DNA of 64,000 nt, taken from assembly GCA_019637875.1 (NCBI GenBank), contig JAHBUW010000002.1:1-64000 (forward strand), in the 5' to 3' direction. Every line of letters begins with the position of its first letter. Within the stretch, counting starts at the first letter, position 1. Below the pieces are notes generated by a model. The model ran no database searches, had not been told where the DNA came from, and was given only the letters and a program-made list of their open reading frames with translations. This stretch comes from Pseudobdellovibrionaceae bacterium (GTDB taxonomy: Bacteria; Bdellovibrionota; Bdellovibrionia; Bdellovibrionales; Bdellovibrionaceae). A program made the translations under genes and the position numbers. Below, piece by piece: positions 1 through 9,094 of this stretch.

Positions 1-1173
1 AAGGCCGAGACCACTTCCCCGTTCGCCCATCGTGCCAAGCTGGGGCTGGGTCATTGTTTCAAGAAGAGCCTCATCGACCCCGGTCCCGCCGTCCTGAATG
101 CGCCATTCGACACGGTTTCCACGACGCGCTGTCGAGATCACGATACGCCCCCCTCGAGGAGAAAATTTAATCGCGTTCGTGAGTAAATTGAGCAGAATTT
201 GATAGGTCACGCTTTCAAAGTGACCACGCAGGACATGTACGGCCTCGATCCCATCGACGACGAGCACGATCTTCTTCTCTGCGATGCGTGACTCCAGCCA
301 CGGTAAGATTTTATCCAAGCAGTCCTGGAGACGAACTTCCGCCATACGCGAATCTAAAACGAGGGCCGACAAGTCCATATTCTCTACATTATTGATGATC
401 TCTTTCGCCGAGGCTTGTGCCGTCTCGATCTGCTGAATCTCCCTTTCCGCGCCCAAACCGCGCATCTTTAAGCTGCGCAAGGCCAGTAAGGAATGCACGA
501 TAGGGGCCTTCAGGTCATGGGTCAAAATGCGAACGTAATACTCCTTCTCGGCCTTCTGGCGCTTCACATCTTGCACGCGCGACGTCCAAAAGATCGAGAA
601 CAGAAGCGAGTTCAGGACGATAATGATATAAACGGTGCTTTCGACCAAGGGGCGAACACCTTCGATCGCCATGACGTGCACACGATAACTTCCATAAAAT
701 TCGCCCATGAAAGGGTAGTAAGGGCTAAAGAAGGCGAAAAGCGACAGACCGATCGAAAGCATCAACCAACCCGGATGCCTGGGGAAGAACATCATCAGCG
801 AAATGATGAAGATCGAAAGTGCAGACAAATTCACGCCCGAGTCCGGTCCGAGAAAGCAAACGATCCAAAGGATGGCGCCATAACTGCAAATCACCGAAGC
901 CGCATCCAGATACAAAAATCTCACTGGGAGTCCGCGGCCCCAATAAGTCAGCCCCATTCCAAAAAACAAAAAGTTCGCCCAAAGGACGGTCCAGTCCCCT
1001 CTCAGCTTCAGATAGAAGAAGAACGAGCACCCCAAAGAAATGAGGCTCGTCGACAACATGATCAACTGTAGAAGTTCGCGCTGGATTTTTAGGGATTCGG
1101 AGTTCTCCCCACCTAAGTCGTCAACAAGATCACGCAGAGATTCAACGAATTTCCGTGGAGTCAGAGTTTTCAT
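1..1173 (-). CDS. Membrane sensor histidine kinase, C-terminus cut by window edge
   Basis: Open from an ATG at 1171-1173 to the first base of the window without a stop (391 residues visible). About six hydrophobic segments fill residues 25-190, so the sensing part is a membrane bundle with little outside the membrane. A HisKA H-box follows, with the phospho-accepting histidine about residue 219 (LTHDLKAPIVHSL). The ATPase domain has an N-box (QILLNLLTNAIKF), a D-x-G segment (QDGGTGVDE) and the start of the G-box (GERGSGLGL), where the window ends. Only the last part of the ATPase domain is missing. The signal sensed cannot be told. The response regulator at 2403 is nearby, but a lipoprotein gene separates them, so pairing is a guess. 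Confidence 0.9.
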   Translation of the reverse strand, partial: MKTLTPRKFVESLRDLVDDLGGENSESLKIQRELLQLIMLSTSLISLGCSFFFYLKLRGDWTVLWANFLFFGMGLTYWGRGLPVRFLYLDAASVICSYGAILWIVCFLGPDSGVNLSALSIFIISLMMFFPRHPGWLMLSIGLSLFAFFSPYYPFMGEFYGSYRVHVMAIEGVRPLVESTVYIIIVLNSLLFSIFWTSRVQDVKRQKAEKEYYVRILTHDLKAPIVHSLLALRSLKMRGLGAEREIQQIETAQASAKEIINNVENMDLSALVLDSRMAEVRLQDCLDKILPWLESRIAEKKIVLVVDGIEAVHVLRGHFESVTYQILLNLLTNAIKFSPRGGRIVISTARRGNRVEWRIQDGGTGVDEALLETMTQPQLGTMGERGSGLGL

Positions 1174-1207
1174 ATTTCAATTATGAACCGGAGAAACCCT
1201 GGAGTCG

Positions 1208-1233
1208 AGAGTTCGAGGGCGCCCTCGAACTCT
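1208..1233. terminator. Perfect 26-nt palindrome after a lipoprotein gene
   Basis: Arms AGAGTTCGAGGGC and GCCCTCGAACTCT are exact reverse complements with no spacer. The palindrome lies 16 nt after the stop of the minus-strand lipoprotein gene and 34 nt before the start of the histidine kinase. There is no T-run after it on the minus strand, so it is not a textbook intrinsic terminator. It could be a terminator hairpin or an operator of the kinase gene. Confidence 0.45.
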
Positions 1234-1249
1234 GCAAGTTGAAGGTGAG

Positions 1250-2278
1250 TTACGGCAGCTGACTCGCCACGGTCGCGAGATCGAAACCGATGATCGCATC
1301 GAAGTCCGAGGTCGTCGGCATCGTGGTGTTGTTCGTCACGGTCAATCCAAATCCCGACGGCGCCGTATTGATCGAGCCGCAACCCGACGAAGTCGTATCG
1401 ATATCGTCGGCCAAGACGCAGCCCGCTCCCGCATCCGCTGTTCCCCCGGGAACGGTGATACCCGTCGAGACACAGGAACCCGAACTATCACGCTCAACAT
1501 CGAAATACAGCGCGGTGCCATCGGTCCGGCCGAAGAAGTGGCAGAGACCATTCCAGTTGTTCACCTCGGTGGTCCCGAAGTAGTAAGACATTTCAAGTGC
1601 CGTCCGATTCGCGATCGCACGGGTCGTCGTGATGTCCGAACCCGAACGCGCGACACTCCACACTTCCGCAATATTGCCCGCGATGTCCGCCTTCGCGATC
1701 ATCACCATTCCGCTCGTCGCGGAATTCGAGATCGTCCGCATCATATAAAAATGAGTCGCCGTCTTTCCGTAGGCCGCCTTCTGCGTTCCCGCCCCCCCCG
1801 AGATATTCTCCCAGCAACTGAAATAGAAATCCTCGGTGTGCCCCCCCAACGAGAACGTCGCTTTATTCGAGGCGGATGCTTCACCGGCGAAGCACTCCGG
1901 CACCGTCTCGAAGCGGGCCTCCATCGAATTAATCGTATCATCGAGTTGCTTAACGTTCCTACGGTAGTAGGTCACGCCCGAGCAACCCGCGACCCCGTTC
2001 GCTTCGCAGTCGTTAAAAAAGCGCTCCTGAATCCAGCCCTTAAATGAAGCGTAGTCAGAGATCGCCGTCATCAGACGTACCTCGCCGAACGGCATGAACG
2101 ACGTCGCCGTCAACCCCGCCGGAGTGCTGTCCGCCACGATCTTGTCGATCGAAGGCATGCCACTATCAAACTTCGGCTTACTTGCATTATCGCTTTTCTG
2201 CGAACAGGCGGCGATTGCGAACACCCCCACGCACGGGACCATCCATTTCAGCGACTTCTTCAAAACCTCATGCAACAT
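1250..2278 (-). CDS. Secreted lipoprotein of unknown function
   Basis: 342 residues. The N-terminus has a type II signal peptide: a positive start (LKKSLKW), a hydrophobic core and the lipobox AIAAC with the lipidated Cys at residue 25, followed by Ser-Gln (not the Asp that favours inner-membrane retention). The rest is soluble and contains several cysteine pairs (NDCEANGVAGC, GLCHFFG, SSGSCVS, AGCVLADD), suggesting disulfides outside the cytoplasm. No family is recognised. It is transcribed towards the histidine kinase gene and ends 16 nt before the 1208-1233 palindrome. It is divergent from the response regulator at 2403, with a 124-nt shared upstream region in which I see no clear promoter. 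Confidence 0.85.
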   Translation of the reverse strand: MLHEVLKKSLKWMVPCVGVFAIAACSQKSDNASKPKFDSGMPSIDKIVADSTPAGLTATSFMPFGEVRLMTAISDYASFKGWIQERFFNDCEANGVAGCSGVTYYRRNVKQLDDTINSMEARFETVPECFAGEASASNKATFSLGGHTEDFYFSCWENISGGAGTQKAAYGKTATHFYMMRTISNSATSGMVMIAKADIAGNIAEVWSVARSGSDITTTRAIANRTALEMSYYFGTTEVNNWNGLCHFFGRTDGTALYFDVERDSSGSCVSTGITVPGGTADAGAGCVLADDIDTTSSGCGSINTAPSGFGLTVTNNTTMPTTSDFDAIIGFDLATVASQLP

Positions 2279-2402
2279 ATATTACCCCTTTCGGCAAAAA
2301 CAGTGTCGGAGAGCCTTACAAGCAAGTGAACTCATCAAATTTTGAGAGTCTGCGGCGAAGACCAAAGTCCAAACTTAACTAACTCTAAAGGAAAATTTTC
2401 AG

Positions 2403-3140
2403 TTGCATTCGACCTCGTGCTTCGGCTGCAATGACTTGATGGACTTGAACTCCCCCCCCGTAAACACAGCACGTATTCTTTGGTTCGAAGACGATGTTCG
2501 TTTCGTCGAACAGCTGCAGCCTCATCTGTCGACTCACTTTCAGATCGATCATGTCTGCGAATTCAATGAGGACGCACCTCCGTCGGATGGCTATGACGCG
2601 GCCCTGGTGGATCTTTCATTGCTGAAGGAAAATTCAAGCCAGCTCGTCGTTGAAAAATTGCGGGCGAAGGGTTTTTGCGGGGCGATTTTAGTGCTGTCGT
2701 CCGACGAAAGTGTCGCTACGAAAGTGAGATTCCTACGCCAAGGGATCAACGACTATCTCTGGAAAACCATGGAGATCCCGGAACTTCAGGCGCGCATCCA
2801 GAACGCGATTGAGCTTCAATCGTCATCTAAGCTGAGGACCCACGAAGTTTCGCGTTCGGGATTGACGCTCGATCTCGTCACTCAAAAAGCGCATCTGGGC
2901 GGACAAATATACGTCCTGACACGCGTGGAATTTCGTTTTTTGCATCTGCTGCTGACGCACCACGGCGAATTAATCCCCGTGTCCGAGCTGGCTCATAAAG
3001 TTTGGGATTTGAATTACGTCGATCGCGGTGCGCAGGATACGTTGGCATGGAAGCTCAATAAGAAACTGAACGATTGGAATCTACGAATTCGCCGCACCGG
3101 CGACATCTTCAGACTGGTCCCAAAGGACCAGCCTCACTGA
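2403..3140 (+). CDS. OmpR/PhoB-type response regulator
   Basis: 245 residues with a TTG start. An AAAGGA ribosome site sits 9 nt upstream, which favours this start over the ATG at 2439. The receiver domain (about residues 24-135) has the acidic patch E29-D30-D31 (WFEDD), the likely phospho-acceptor D70 (ALVDLSLL), a Ser pair in VLSSDE and the conserved Lys 121 in YLWKTME. A winged-helix DNA-binding domain follows from about 150 to 240 (LTRVEFRFLHLLL, ELAHKVWD, RRTGDIFRLV). It should be a DNA-binding transcription factor controlled by phosphorylation. Its partner kinase is not certain: the partial kinase at 1-1173 is the nearest candidate. It ends 7 nt before the convergent gene at 3148. Confidence 0.9.
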   Translation: MHSTSCFGCNDLMDLNSPPVNTARILWFEDDVRFVEQLQPHLSTHFQIDHVCEFNEDAPPSDGYDAALVDLSLLKENSSQLVVEKLRAKGFCGAILVLSSDESVATKVRFLRQGINDYLWKTMEIPELQARIQNAIELQSSSKLRTHEVSRSGLTLDLVTQKAHLGGQIYVLTRVEFRFLHLLLTHHGELIPVSELAHKVWDLNYVDRGAQDTLAWKLNKKLNDWNLRIRRTGDIFRLVPKDQPH

Positions 3141-3147
3141 AAAGCCA

Positions 3148-4176
3148 TCAAGAGAAGTAGTAAGCGCCGATATACACGGCTTCGTTCGTCTCGGTGTCGA
3201 TGATGAGAACCGCGCTGCCGTCGCTGTCGCTCGCCGACCAGTTCAGCAAGTAGACCTTCACGGTCGGGCGCTTGTTATCGAGGTACTGTGCGAGTTGCTC
3301 GACGTATTTGAAGAGCGGAGCGTATTCGGCCTCCAGCTGCGCTTTCTCGGCGGGAGTCTCGGCCTCGTTCAGGCGGTCTTTCGCGATGCCGATGACCGTC
3401 GCGAGCGCGCGCTCGGCGAACGACTGACCTTTCGAGGCTTTCGTGAACTGCGTGACCTCGATGTCGCTGAAATCGGTGTTCTGGGGCAGGATCAACGAAC
3501 CGACGACCTCTTGGATCTGCTCTTTCGAGGGAACCTTATTGAAGCGCAGGGTTTCGAACTGCACGGTCGCTTGATCGTAGTCCGCGTCGTTTCCGAGGTT
3601 CGGAGCCAGCGCATTGTACTCGGCCGAGATGTCGGCCATCAGCTCGGTCTCGATTTGGTTCGGATCATTTCTCAAAGACTTCAGCGTGCAAGAAGCCGAA
3701 GCGTCTTTCGCATGACCGTACAGGCGCTTCGTGACCGACTCGACCTGCATATCGTCGCCCTTCATGATGAAGGTCATCGTGGTGGTATAGCCAAGGTCGG
3801 GCCAGCTGCGCGCGCCTTTGCGTTCGTAGGTTTCGGTGAACGTGAGCGTGTCGCCCGCGGTGACGGTCTCCCAAGTCTCGGTTCCGCCCGAGCTCGTCGC
3901 ATTGTCAACGCCTTGACCTAAACGCACCGACAGATCGTCGCGGGTTTCGTTCGAGTAAGCGACGAAAGAGACGACGTTGCTTTTCGTCCATTCGCTGTAG
4001 CCCAGGTTCACGACGACCTTTTCGCCGTTTTTCAGGGAGTAAATATCGCAAGTGCCGACCGCGTAAACGCCAAACATCCGATCCACGACGGGATCGCCGT
4101 AACGGGCGTTCGAAGTTTGGGCAAAGGCCGTTAGGGACAGAGACATCACGACAAAACCGAGGGCTTTCAAAGTCAT
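3148..4176 (-). CDS. Secreted protein of unknown function
   Basis: 342 residues. A type I signal peptide is clear (MTLKALGFVVMSLSLTAFA, cleavage probably after residue 19), so the protein is periplasmic or exported. A strong ribosome site (AGGAGCCCAAC before ATG) fixes the start. The N-terminal half looks beta-rich with Thr/Glu-rich strands; the middle is helical (residues about 190-290). It ends in a short beta-rich segment (VKVYLLNWSASD, SAVLIIDTETNEAVYIGAYYFS). Only two cysteines are visible after cleavage. No family is recognised. Confidence 0.82.
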   Translation of the reverse strand: MTLKALGFVVMSLSLTAFAQTSNARYGDPVVDRMFGVYAVGTCDIYSLKNGEKVVVNLGYSEWTKSNVVSFVAYSNETRDDLSVRLGQGVDNATSSGGTETWETVTAGDTLTFTETYERKGARSWPDLGYTTTMTFIMKGDDMQVESVTKRLYGHAKDASASCTLKSLRNDPNQIETELMADISAEYNALAPNLGNDADYDQATVQFETLRFNKVPSKEQIQEVVGSLILPQNTDFSDIEVTQFTKASKGQSFAERALATVIGIAKDRLNEAETPAEKAQLEAEYAPLFKYVEQLAQYLDNKRPTVKVYLLNWSASDSDGSAVLIIDTETNEAVYIGAYYFS

Positions 4177-4269
4177 GTTGGGCTCCTAAAAGAGTGGTGT
4201 TTGCGGCCTCCGCTTACCAAGCCGATTTCACAGGGTCGTGTGAGCATTCCCTCGCTGGAAAAAATGACA

Positions 4270-4285
4270 GGGCATCCTCCTTGCT
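4270..4285 (+). promoter_or_regulatory. Possible sigma-54 promoter
   Basis: GGGCATCCTCCTTGCT carries GGCA at -24 and TTGCT at -12 with the spacing of the sigma-54 consensus (12 nt from GG to GC). It lies about 127 nt upstream of the periplasmic protein gene at 4412. About one such match is expected by chance in a window this size, so only the intergenic position supports it. Confidence 0.25.
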
Positions 4286-4411
4286 TAGATCCCCAGCGTC
4301 ACGAACCCGGGAACAAGCCTGGCGGCGGCGGGACGACCTCCCGACGCCCCAAAACGTCCCTCGTCCAAAGCTTTGACGAGGATCTGGGCGCGCGCACGAA
4401 AGGACGAGCCG

Positions 4412-6688
4412 ATGAAGTCGAAGCTTTTGAATCTGAGCCTGTCGTTGACCATGGTCCTGACCGCCGCTCTACACGGACCCTCGGCCCATGCGCAAAGCCT
4501 GCTCGACGACACCGTCGACCTGGGCGCGGTTTCGGGCAGCGACAACAAAGCGGGCACGATCAAACTGCCGAAGCTTCCCGATCCCCGTCCCACCATCACC
4601 GAGCCGATCAAAGAAGAGCCGAAGAAGCCCGTGACGCCCCCGGCGGCGGCCACGGCGATCAGCGCGACCCCCACCAAGCCCGGACAGATGGCCGCGGTCA
4701 CGACGTCGTTCCCCGGGATCTCATGTTCGCTCGTCGACAATCGCCCGCACCAGGAAATCCTCGCGGCGATCAACAAACTTCAGGCCGCGGTCCGCCCGCC
4801 CGAAGAATGTAAGGACAACGCCGACCTCGCCCGCGCGCAACAGGACACGCAGTCGCTCGCGGCTTCGGTCGGCGCGCTGCAAGCGTATTGGGAAAATCCG
4901 GATCTGCTCGCCCAGTCGAACCAGATCACGAATTTCCAAGGCCATATGGAGACCGTCATCCGCGGCATCGAACGTCTGGGCAGCAACATCTCGTCCAACG
5001 CTTTGCTCGATAGCCAGTGCGGCCAGAAACTCACCAGCGCCGGCGACGTTTTCGTCGCGTTCACGGATCTGATCAGCGCCTTCGCGCCGTTCGCGCTCAT
5101 CGGCGCGTCCATGAATCCGTCGCTGAAAGTCGCCCTTCCTTATATTTTGGGAATCACGGGCGCGGGCAGCGCCGCGAAGATCGGGAATAAAATCCTGAAA
5201 GAGCAGGCCATCGAGATCGGCCGCCCCGAAGTGCGTAACGCCGTTCTGCAAAACGTCTGCGAATACATCAAGATCAGCGAGAAAGTTCGCTTCCTGAAAC
5301 TCGCGCAAAGCGGACAATTGGAAACCGTCACGCGCGAACTGCAAACGCGCGGACAGGACCGCCTGAAACATCTGTACAGCGCGCAAGGTGCGCGCGTTCG
5401 TCTGCTGATGAGCGTTCGCGACCAAGCGGCCGGCAACCTGGACAACGTCCAGAAAGAGCTCACCCGCGACGAGCGCACGATGTCGGGCGTACTCGCGCAA
5501 TTGAAAGACAGTCCCCCGGCCTCTTACGTCTGTAACCTGACGAAGACCGTACTCGCACGCGCCGCGAGCGAAACCGAGTTCCCCGGTCGCGCGATCGGGA
5601 ACTTCCGCCGCACGCTGGAGCTGCAAACCCAAACCTCGATGGAGCAAACGATCCTGCTCGAAAGTGAACAGAGCTTGCGCCAGGATTTCGCCGCGCAAGC
5701 GAACCTGGGCATGAACGCCGCGACCTGCGCCGAGATGGGGAATTCATACCTGACGGCGATCTCGAAAATCCTGATCCAGAATCGTGAGCTGATCCGCGAG
5801 CTGCGTTCATCGTTGAATCAAGAGCTGTCGAAGAACGATCCCGCGTTCCGTCAGTTCCTGTCGAACGAGGCCGCCGCGAAGGGCGAAGTCGAAACCGCGA
5901 AAAAGATCTCGCAGATCATGACAATGCTTTCGCAAGAAAACGCCGTCATCGACAAAGTCGAGATGCACAGCCAGATGCTGAGCCTGAAGCGCGCGCTGTT
6001 CTCACCGTCGGATTCCATGCGCTCGAGCTGGGTGAATTTCTTCGCCGTGATCGAACCTTTCGGGCTGGTGAACGAAGTCGGATCGCCCGCCTTCGAATGG
6101 CTGCGCTTCATCGAGAACCAGCAGGCGCAGATGATGAACGTCTTCAAAACCGAATTCGATCAACTGCAACACGAAGCTTACATGAGCACGCCCGCGGGCC
6201 GTGGCGATTTCTACCGCCGGGACGCGAACGGTCAGATCATGAAGGATAAATTCGGCTATCCGGTTCGTCTCGGCCAATACGAGATCAACCAGCGCTTCAT
6301 CGACGACATCAAAGCGTCCCAGCAGCTGAGCGCGCTGACCGCGATCAAGATGCCGCAAGGTTCAACCGTGCAGAAGCGCGCCTGCCAGCGATTGGAAAAC
6401 GTGTGGCTCGCGTGGGCGGCCGCGATGGATCATTTGGCGGCGCAAGAGTTCTTCTGCTCGCAGATCTCGAACCTGTTCGACGCGGATACCGATCGCAAAC
6501 TGATCCAACGCTGCGAAGGCGTCGTGCGCATCACGGGCGAGCAAATGCGTCCTTCGGATCTGGCCGCGCAACGCACCCGCATCGCGCAGAAGGGCCAGCG
6601 CGACCAGGCGCTTTTGATCAATCAACGGATGAAGGACTTGAGCTGCGAAATGCCGAACCCGCTGCAAGCGATGTACGGGATTCAGTGA
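4412..6688 (+). CDS. Large periplasmic helical protein of unknown function
   Basis: 758 residues from the ATG at 4412, chosen because GAAAGGACGAGCCG gives a ribosome site and the protein then begins with a clean signal peptide (MKSKLLNLSLSLTMVL... AHAQS). A Pro/Lys/Thr-rich linker covers about residues 50-90. Long helical stretches rich in Glu, Gln and Arg follow, probably coiled coil. A short hydrophobic stretch (FAPFALIGASMNPSLKVALPYILGITGAG, about residues 225-255) could be a buried hairpin or a membrane-inserting segment. Cysteines are scattered. I recognise no family; a structural role in the cell envelope is a guess. It ends overlapping the convergent gene at 6682 by 7 nt. Confidence 0.85.
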   Translation: MKSKLLNLSLSLTMVLTAALHGPSAHAQSLLDDTVDLGAVSGSDNKAGTIKLPKLPDPRPTITEPIKEEPKKPVTPPAAATAISATPTKPGQMAAVTTSFPGISCSLVDNRPHQEILAAINKLQAAVRPPEECKDNADLARAQQDTQSLAASVGALQAYWENPDLLAQSNQITNFQGHMETVIRGIERLGSNISSNALLDSQCGQKLTSAGDVFVAFTDLISAFAPFALIGASMNPSLKVALPYILGITGAGSAAKIGNKILKEQAIEIGRPEVRNAVLQNVCEYIKISEKVRFLKLAQSGQLETVTRELQTRGQDRLKHLYSAQGARVRLLMSVRDQAAGNLDNVQKELTRDERTMSGVLAQLKDSPPASYVCNLTKTVLARAASETEFPGRAIGNFRRTLELQTQTSMEQTILLESEQSLRQDFAAQANLGMNAATCAEMGNSYLTAISKILIQNRELIRELRSSLNQELSKNDPAFRQFLSNEAAAKGEVETAKKISQIMTMLSQENAVIDKVEMHSQMLSLKRALFSPSDSMRSSWVNFFAVIEPFGLVNEVGSPAFEWLRFIENQQAQMMNVFKTEFDQLQHEAYMSTPAGRGDFYRRDANGQIMKDKFGYPVRLGQYEINQRFIDDIKASQQLSALTAIKMPQGSTVQKRACQRLENVWLAWAAAMDHLAAQEFFCSQISNLFDADTDRKLIQRCEGVVRITGEQMRPSDLAAQRTRIAQKGQRDQALLINQRMKDLSCEMPNPLQAMYGIQ

Positions 6689-7152
6689 GCGGACAAACCT
6701 GACCACTCGGCGATCCGATTCGCCGAGGGGAACAGCAGGAGCTGCCCCAGGATCGTGATCCCGCAAAGGATCGCCACGGCCAAGATGTCGCCCGTATTCA
6801 TGGTCATGATCAGACCCATGAGTCCCAGCGACTCCAGAACCGCCATACGGATCAAGAACGGAACCATGAACGCCGAAATCGCCTGCCCCGGACGCTTCTC
6901 TATAGGGAGCGTCGGGATATAGTGGCGATTGTACGAGATGATCCGTTGGGAGAGCCCGAAGCCCAAAGCGATGATGACGAGCGCGATCAGGATCAACATC
7001 CGCGAGCGCGGATCGTGGATGAAAGACTCCGAGATGGACTCATCCTTCACGAGCAGATAACCGACCACGATGTACATGAGCATCGAGTAAACGAGCGCGC
7101 CCCAGATGATGAGCGCGCGACGGGCACCGGGATGATTGCGGATCGCTTCCAC
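6682..7152 (-). CDS. Small integral membrane protein
   Basis: 156 residues with four hydrophobic segments (ALIIWGALVYSMLMYIVVGY, MLILIALVIIALGFGL, ISAFMVPFLIRMAVLESL, ILAVAILCGITILGQLLLF). The loops are short, so it is an inner-membrane protein with no soluble domain. It starts 12 nt after the M23 peptidase gene and is the last gene of the minus-strand operon PP2C phosphatase, M23 peptidase, membrane protein. This placement hints at an envelope role, but no family is recognised. Its 3' end overlaps the end of the convergent gene at 4412-6688. Confidence 0.82.
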   Translation of the reverse strand: MEAIRNHPGARRALIIWGALVYSMLMYIVVGYLLVKDESISESFIHDPRSRMLILIALVIIALGFGLSQRIISYNRHYIPTLPIEKRPGQAISAFMVPFLIRMAVLESLGLMGLIMTMNTGDILAVAILCGITILGQLLLFPSANRIAEWSGLSAH

Positions 7153-7164
7153 GGAAAAACTCCC

Positions 7165-8169
7165 TTATTCGTCGAGGATGTAGAGCATCGGATTGCGGGG
7201 CATACCATTCACGCGCACTTCGTAGTGCAAGTGGGGTCCCGTCGAACGACCCGAGCTGCCGACGCTCGCGATGACGTCCCAACGCGAAACGCGCTGACCG
7301 ACTTGAACGTAGGCTTGCGACAAGTGACCGAAGCGCGTGGTCACGCCGTAACCGTGATCGATGGTCACGAGCTTACCGTAACCGTCGTCGTAACCGGTGT
7401 AGGAAACGACGCCGTCACCGGGAGCGAAGACCGGCGAGCCGGGCGCCGCCGCGATATCGATCCCCGCGTGGAAGGCGGGCTTTCCGCTGAAGGGCGAGAT
7501 GCGGTAACCGTAACGCGAAGTCGACCAACCCCGCGCGGGCCGGATGTTCGGCGTCGCCGACAAAAGGCTCTGACGTTCGGACAGGACTTCCCACAGATCG
7601 ATCACGCTTTGTTCGCGGAGCGAAGTCTCTTGAATCGCTTTGTCGATACGAATCGCGAGGACCTGGTAGTCGCGACCGGGCTGGGTCGAAAGTTCGCCGC
7701 GCAACTCGTTGAGGGGCTTTTTCTGCGCGAACTCGGCGTCCTCTTTTTCCAGCTCGTGCAGCGGCGGGCGATTCGCCATGGGCTGCTCGAAGTCTTCGAC
7801 CTCTTGATTCGGCGCGGGCTGGGCGCCCATCGACAAATTGAGGTTACGGTCTTCGGAATCGATGTTCGTGATCAGTTTCAGCTTCGTCGTGAAGGACTTC
7901 ACGCGCTCGAGCGAGTTTTCCAGTGAGCTGACTTTACTTTCGATGACTTGCAGCTGACCGATCATCTGCGCGTTTTCGGCTTTCAAACGTTTGTTCTCGA
8001 CGGATTGGGCGAGCAGTCCCACGTAGTCGACGACGCCCGCGACGATCACGAGGGCACAGATGCCCGCGACAAGTCCCAGGACCTTGATGCCATTCGCCGA
8101 AATGACCCACTTGCGCGTGGGCTCCAGCTCGTTGGTCATGACCCATAGGGTGAGTTTTTTCTTTTCCAT
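7165..8169 (-). CDS. Membrane-anchored M23 (LytM-type) peptidase
   Basis: 334 residues from the ATG at 8167-8169; a longer reading frame exists upstream, but it would run into the preceding gene. A short cytoplasmic N-terminus is followed by one membrane segment (about residues 29-50), a coiled coil (50-105), a Pro/Gln-rich linker and a C-terminal M23 domain. Zinc ligands are present: H234 and D238 (HAGID) and the HLH pair H313/H315 (GPHLHYE), with another His at 282 (GHLS). The enzyme should therefore be active against peptidoglycan cross-bridges, facing the periplasm. The PP2C phosphatase gene ends 19 nt upstream, so the two are very likely co-transcribed. Confidence 0.93.
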   Translation of the reverse strand: MEKKKLTLWVMTNELEPTRKWVISANGIKVLGLVAGICALVIVAGVVDYVGLLAQSVENKRLKAENAQMIGQLQVIESKVSSLENSLERVKSFTTKLKLITNIDSEDRNLNLSMGAQPAPNQEVEDFEQPMANRPPLHELEKEDAEFAQKKPLNELRGELSTQPGRDYQVLAIRIDKAIQETSLREQSVIDLWEVLSERQSLLSATPNIRPARGWSTSRYGYRISPFSGKPAFHAGIDIAAAPGSPVFAPGDGVVSYTGYDDGYGKLVTIDHGYGVTTRFGHLSQAYVQVGQRVSRWDVIASVGSSGRSTGPHLHYEVRVNGMPRNPMLYILDE

Positions 8170-8188
8170 TACGGTGTCCCCGAAAATT

Positions 8189-8947
8189 CTAGAAGAAGGA
8201 CAACAAAAGTACGGTGACGTTGTCCTCGCCGCCCGCTTCCAACGCTCGGTTGAGAAGTTCGTTAACGGCGGCATCGCGCTCGCGCGAGCCCATGGTTTCG
8301 CTCATCAATTCGTCGCTGATCATTCCCGAAAGTCCGTCTGAACACAAAATGAACTGATCGCCTTTTTGCAGAGGACGCTCTAAAACGTCGGGCATGACTT
8401 CGCGCTCATAACCGACGCTACGCGTAATCACGTTTCTGCCTACGAATTGTTTCACTTGGTCTTCGCGGATGAGTCCGGCGCGCAGCTGCTCGTTCACCAG
8501 CGAGTGATCTTCCGTCACCTGCCACAAGTGCGGTTTGCGGTACAGATAAGCCCGCGAATCGCCGACGTTTCCGATGAACAAAGAATTGCCCTGGTGGTAC
8601 GCCATGACCATGGTCGTGCCCATTCCCGACAGCTGAGTTTCGCGGGCGGCGCGGTCGAAAATGCGGTGGCTGGACTCTTCGTAAGCTTTTTGGATGAGGT
8701 CCCGGGGAGTCATCCCGCGGTTGCGGAACTCCGAGACCACGTACTCCACGCTCTGGACCGCGAGCTGGCTGGCGACCTCGCCGCCGGAGTGCCCGCCCAT
8801 GCCGTCGGCCACGACAAAGAGGCCGATCTCTTTATTGATCAGAAAGCTATCCTGATTGGATTCACGGCGAAGGCCCTTGTCCGTCCGGCACCAGACGTCG
8901 AATTTCAAACTCACAAATCCCAGCGTAGGTGGTTCCGCACCGGACAT
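8189..8947 (-). CDS. PP2C-family protein Ser/Thr phosphatase
   Basis: About 252 residues. The PP2C metal-binding motifs are all present in order: NQDSF near the start, VADGMGGHSGGEVAS, GNVGDSRAYLYR, LCSDGLSG and GGEDNVTVLLL at the C-terminus. It is a compact bacterial (Stp/PrpC-like) enzyme of normal length with no membrane segment, so a cytoplasmic phosphoprotein phosphatase. The start is uncertain: a TTG at 8971, this ATG at 8947 and a GTG at 8914 are all in frame, and the family normally begins close to the GTG. It heads the operon with the M23 peptidase. No Ser/Thr kinase gene is in the window. Confidence 0.92.
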   Translation of the reverse strand: MSGAEPPTLGFVSLKFDVWCRTDKGLRRESNQDSFLINKEIGLFVVADGMGGHSGGEVASQLAVQSVEYVVSEFRNRGMTPRDLIQKAYEESSHRIFDRAARETQLSGMGTTMVMAYHQGNSLFIGNVGDSRAYLYRKPHLWQVTEDHSLVNEQLRAGLIREDQVKQFVGRNVITRSVGYEREVMPDVLERPLQKGDQFILCSDGLSGMISDELMSETMGSRERDAAVNELLNRALEAGGEDNVTVLLLSFF

Positions 8948-9094
8948 CAAGCATTTGGGCGACTGGACCAATGTCGGTTCGCTGGGCGCTCACGTCCGAC
9001 GGTTTGCGTATCGAAAAGTTGTCCCAAAAATTGTCGTCGAAATTTCATCGATTTTGACTCGAAATCCACGCGGGTTCTGCCGATCAAGGAAGTG

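Noticed and set aside
8447-9094. N-terminal extension of the TonB-like frame
   Set aside because: It overlaps the phosphatase gene in antisense; the anchor segment and ribosome site place the start at 9095.
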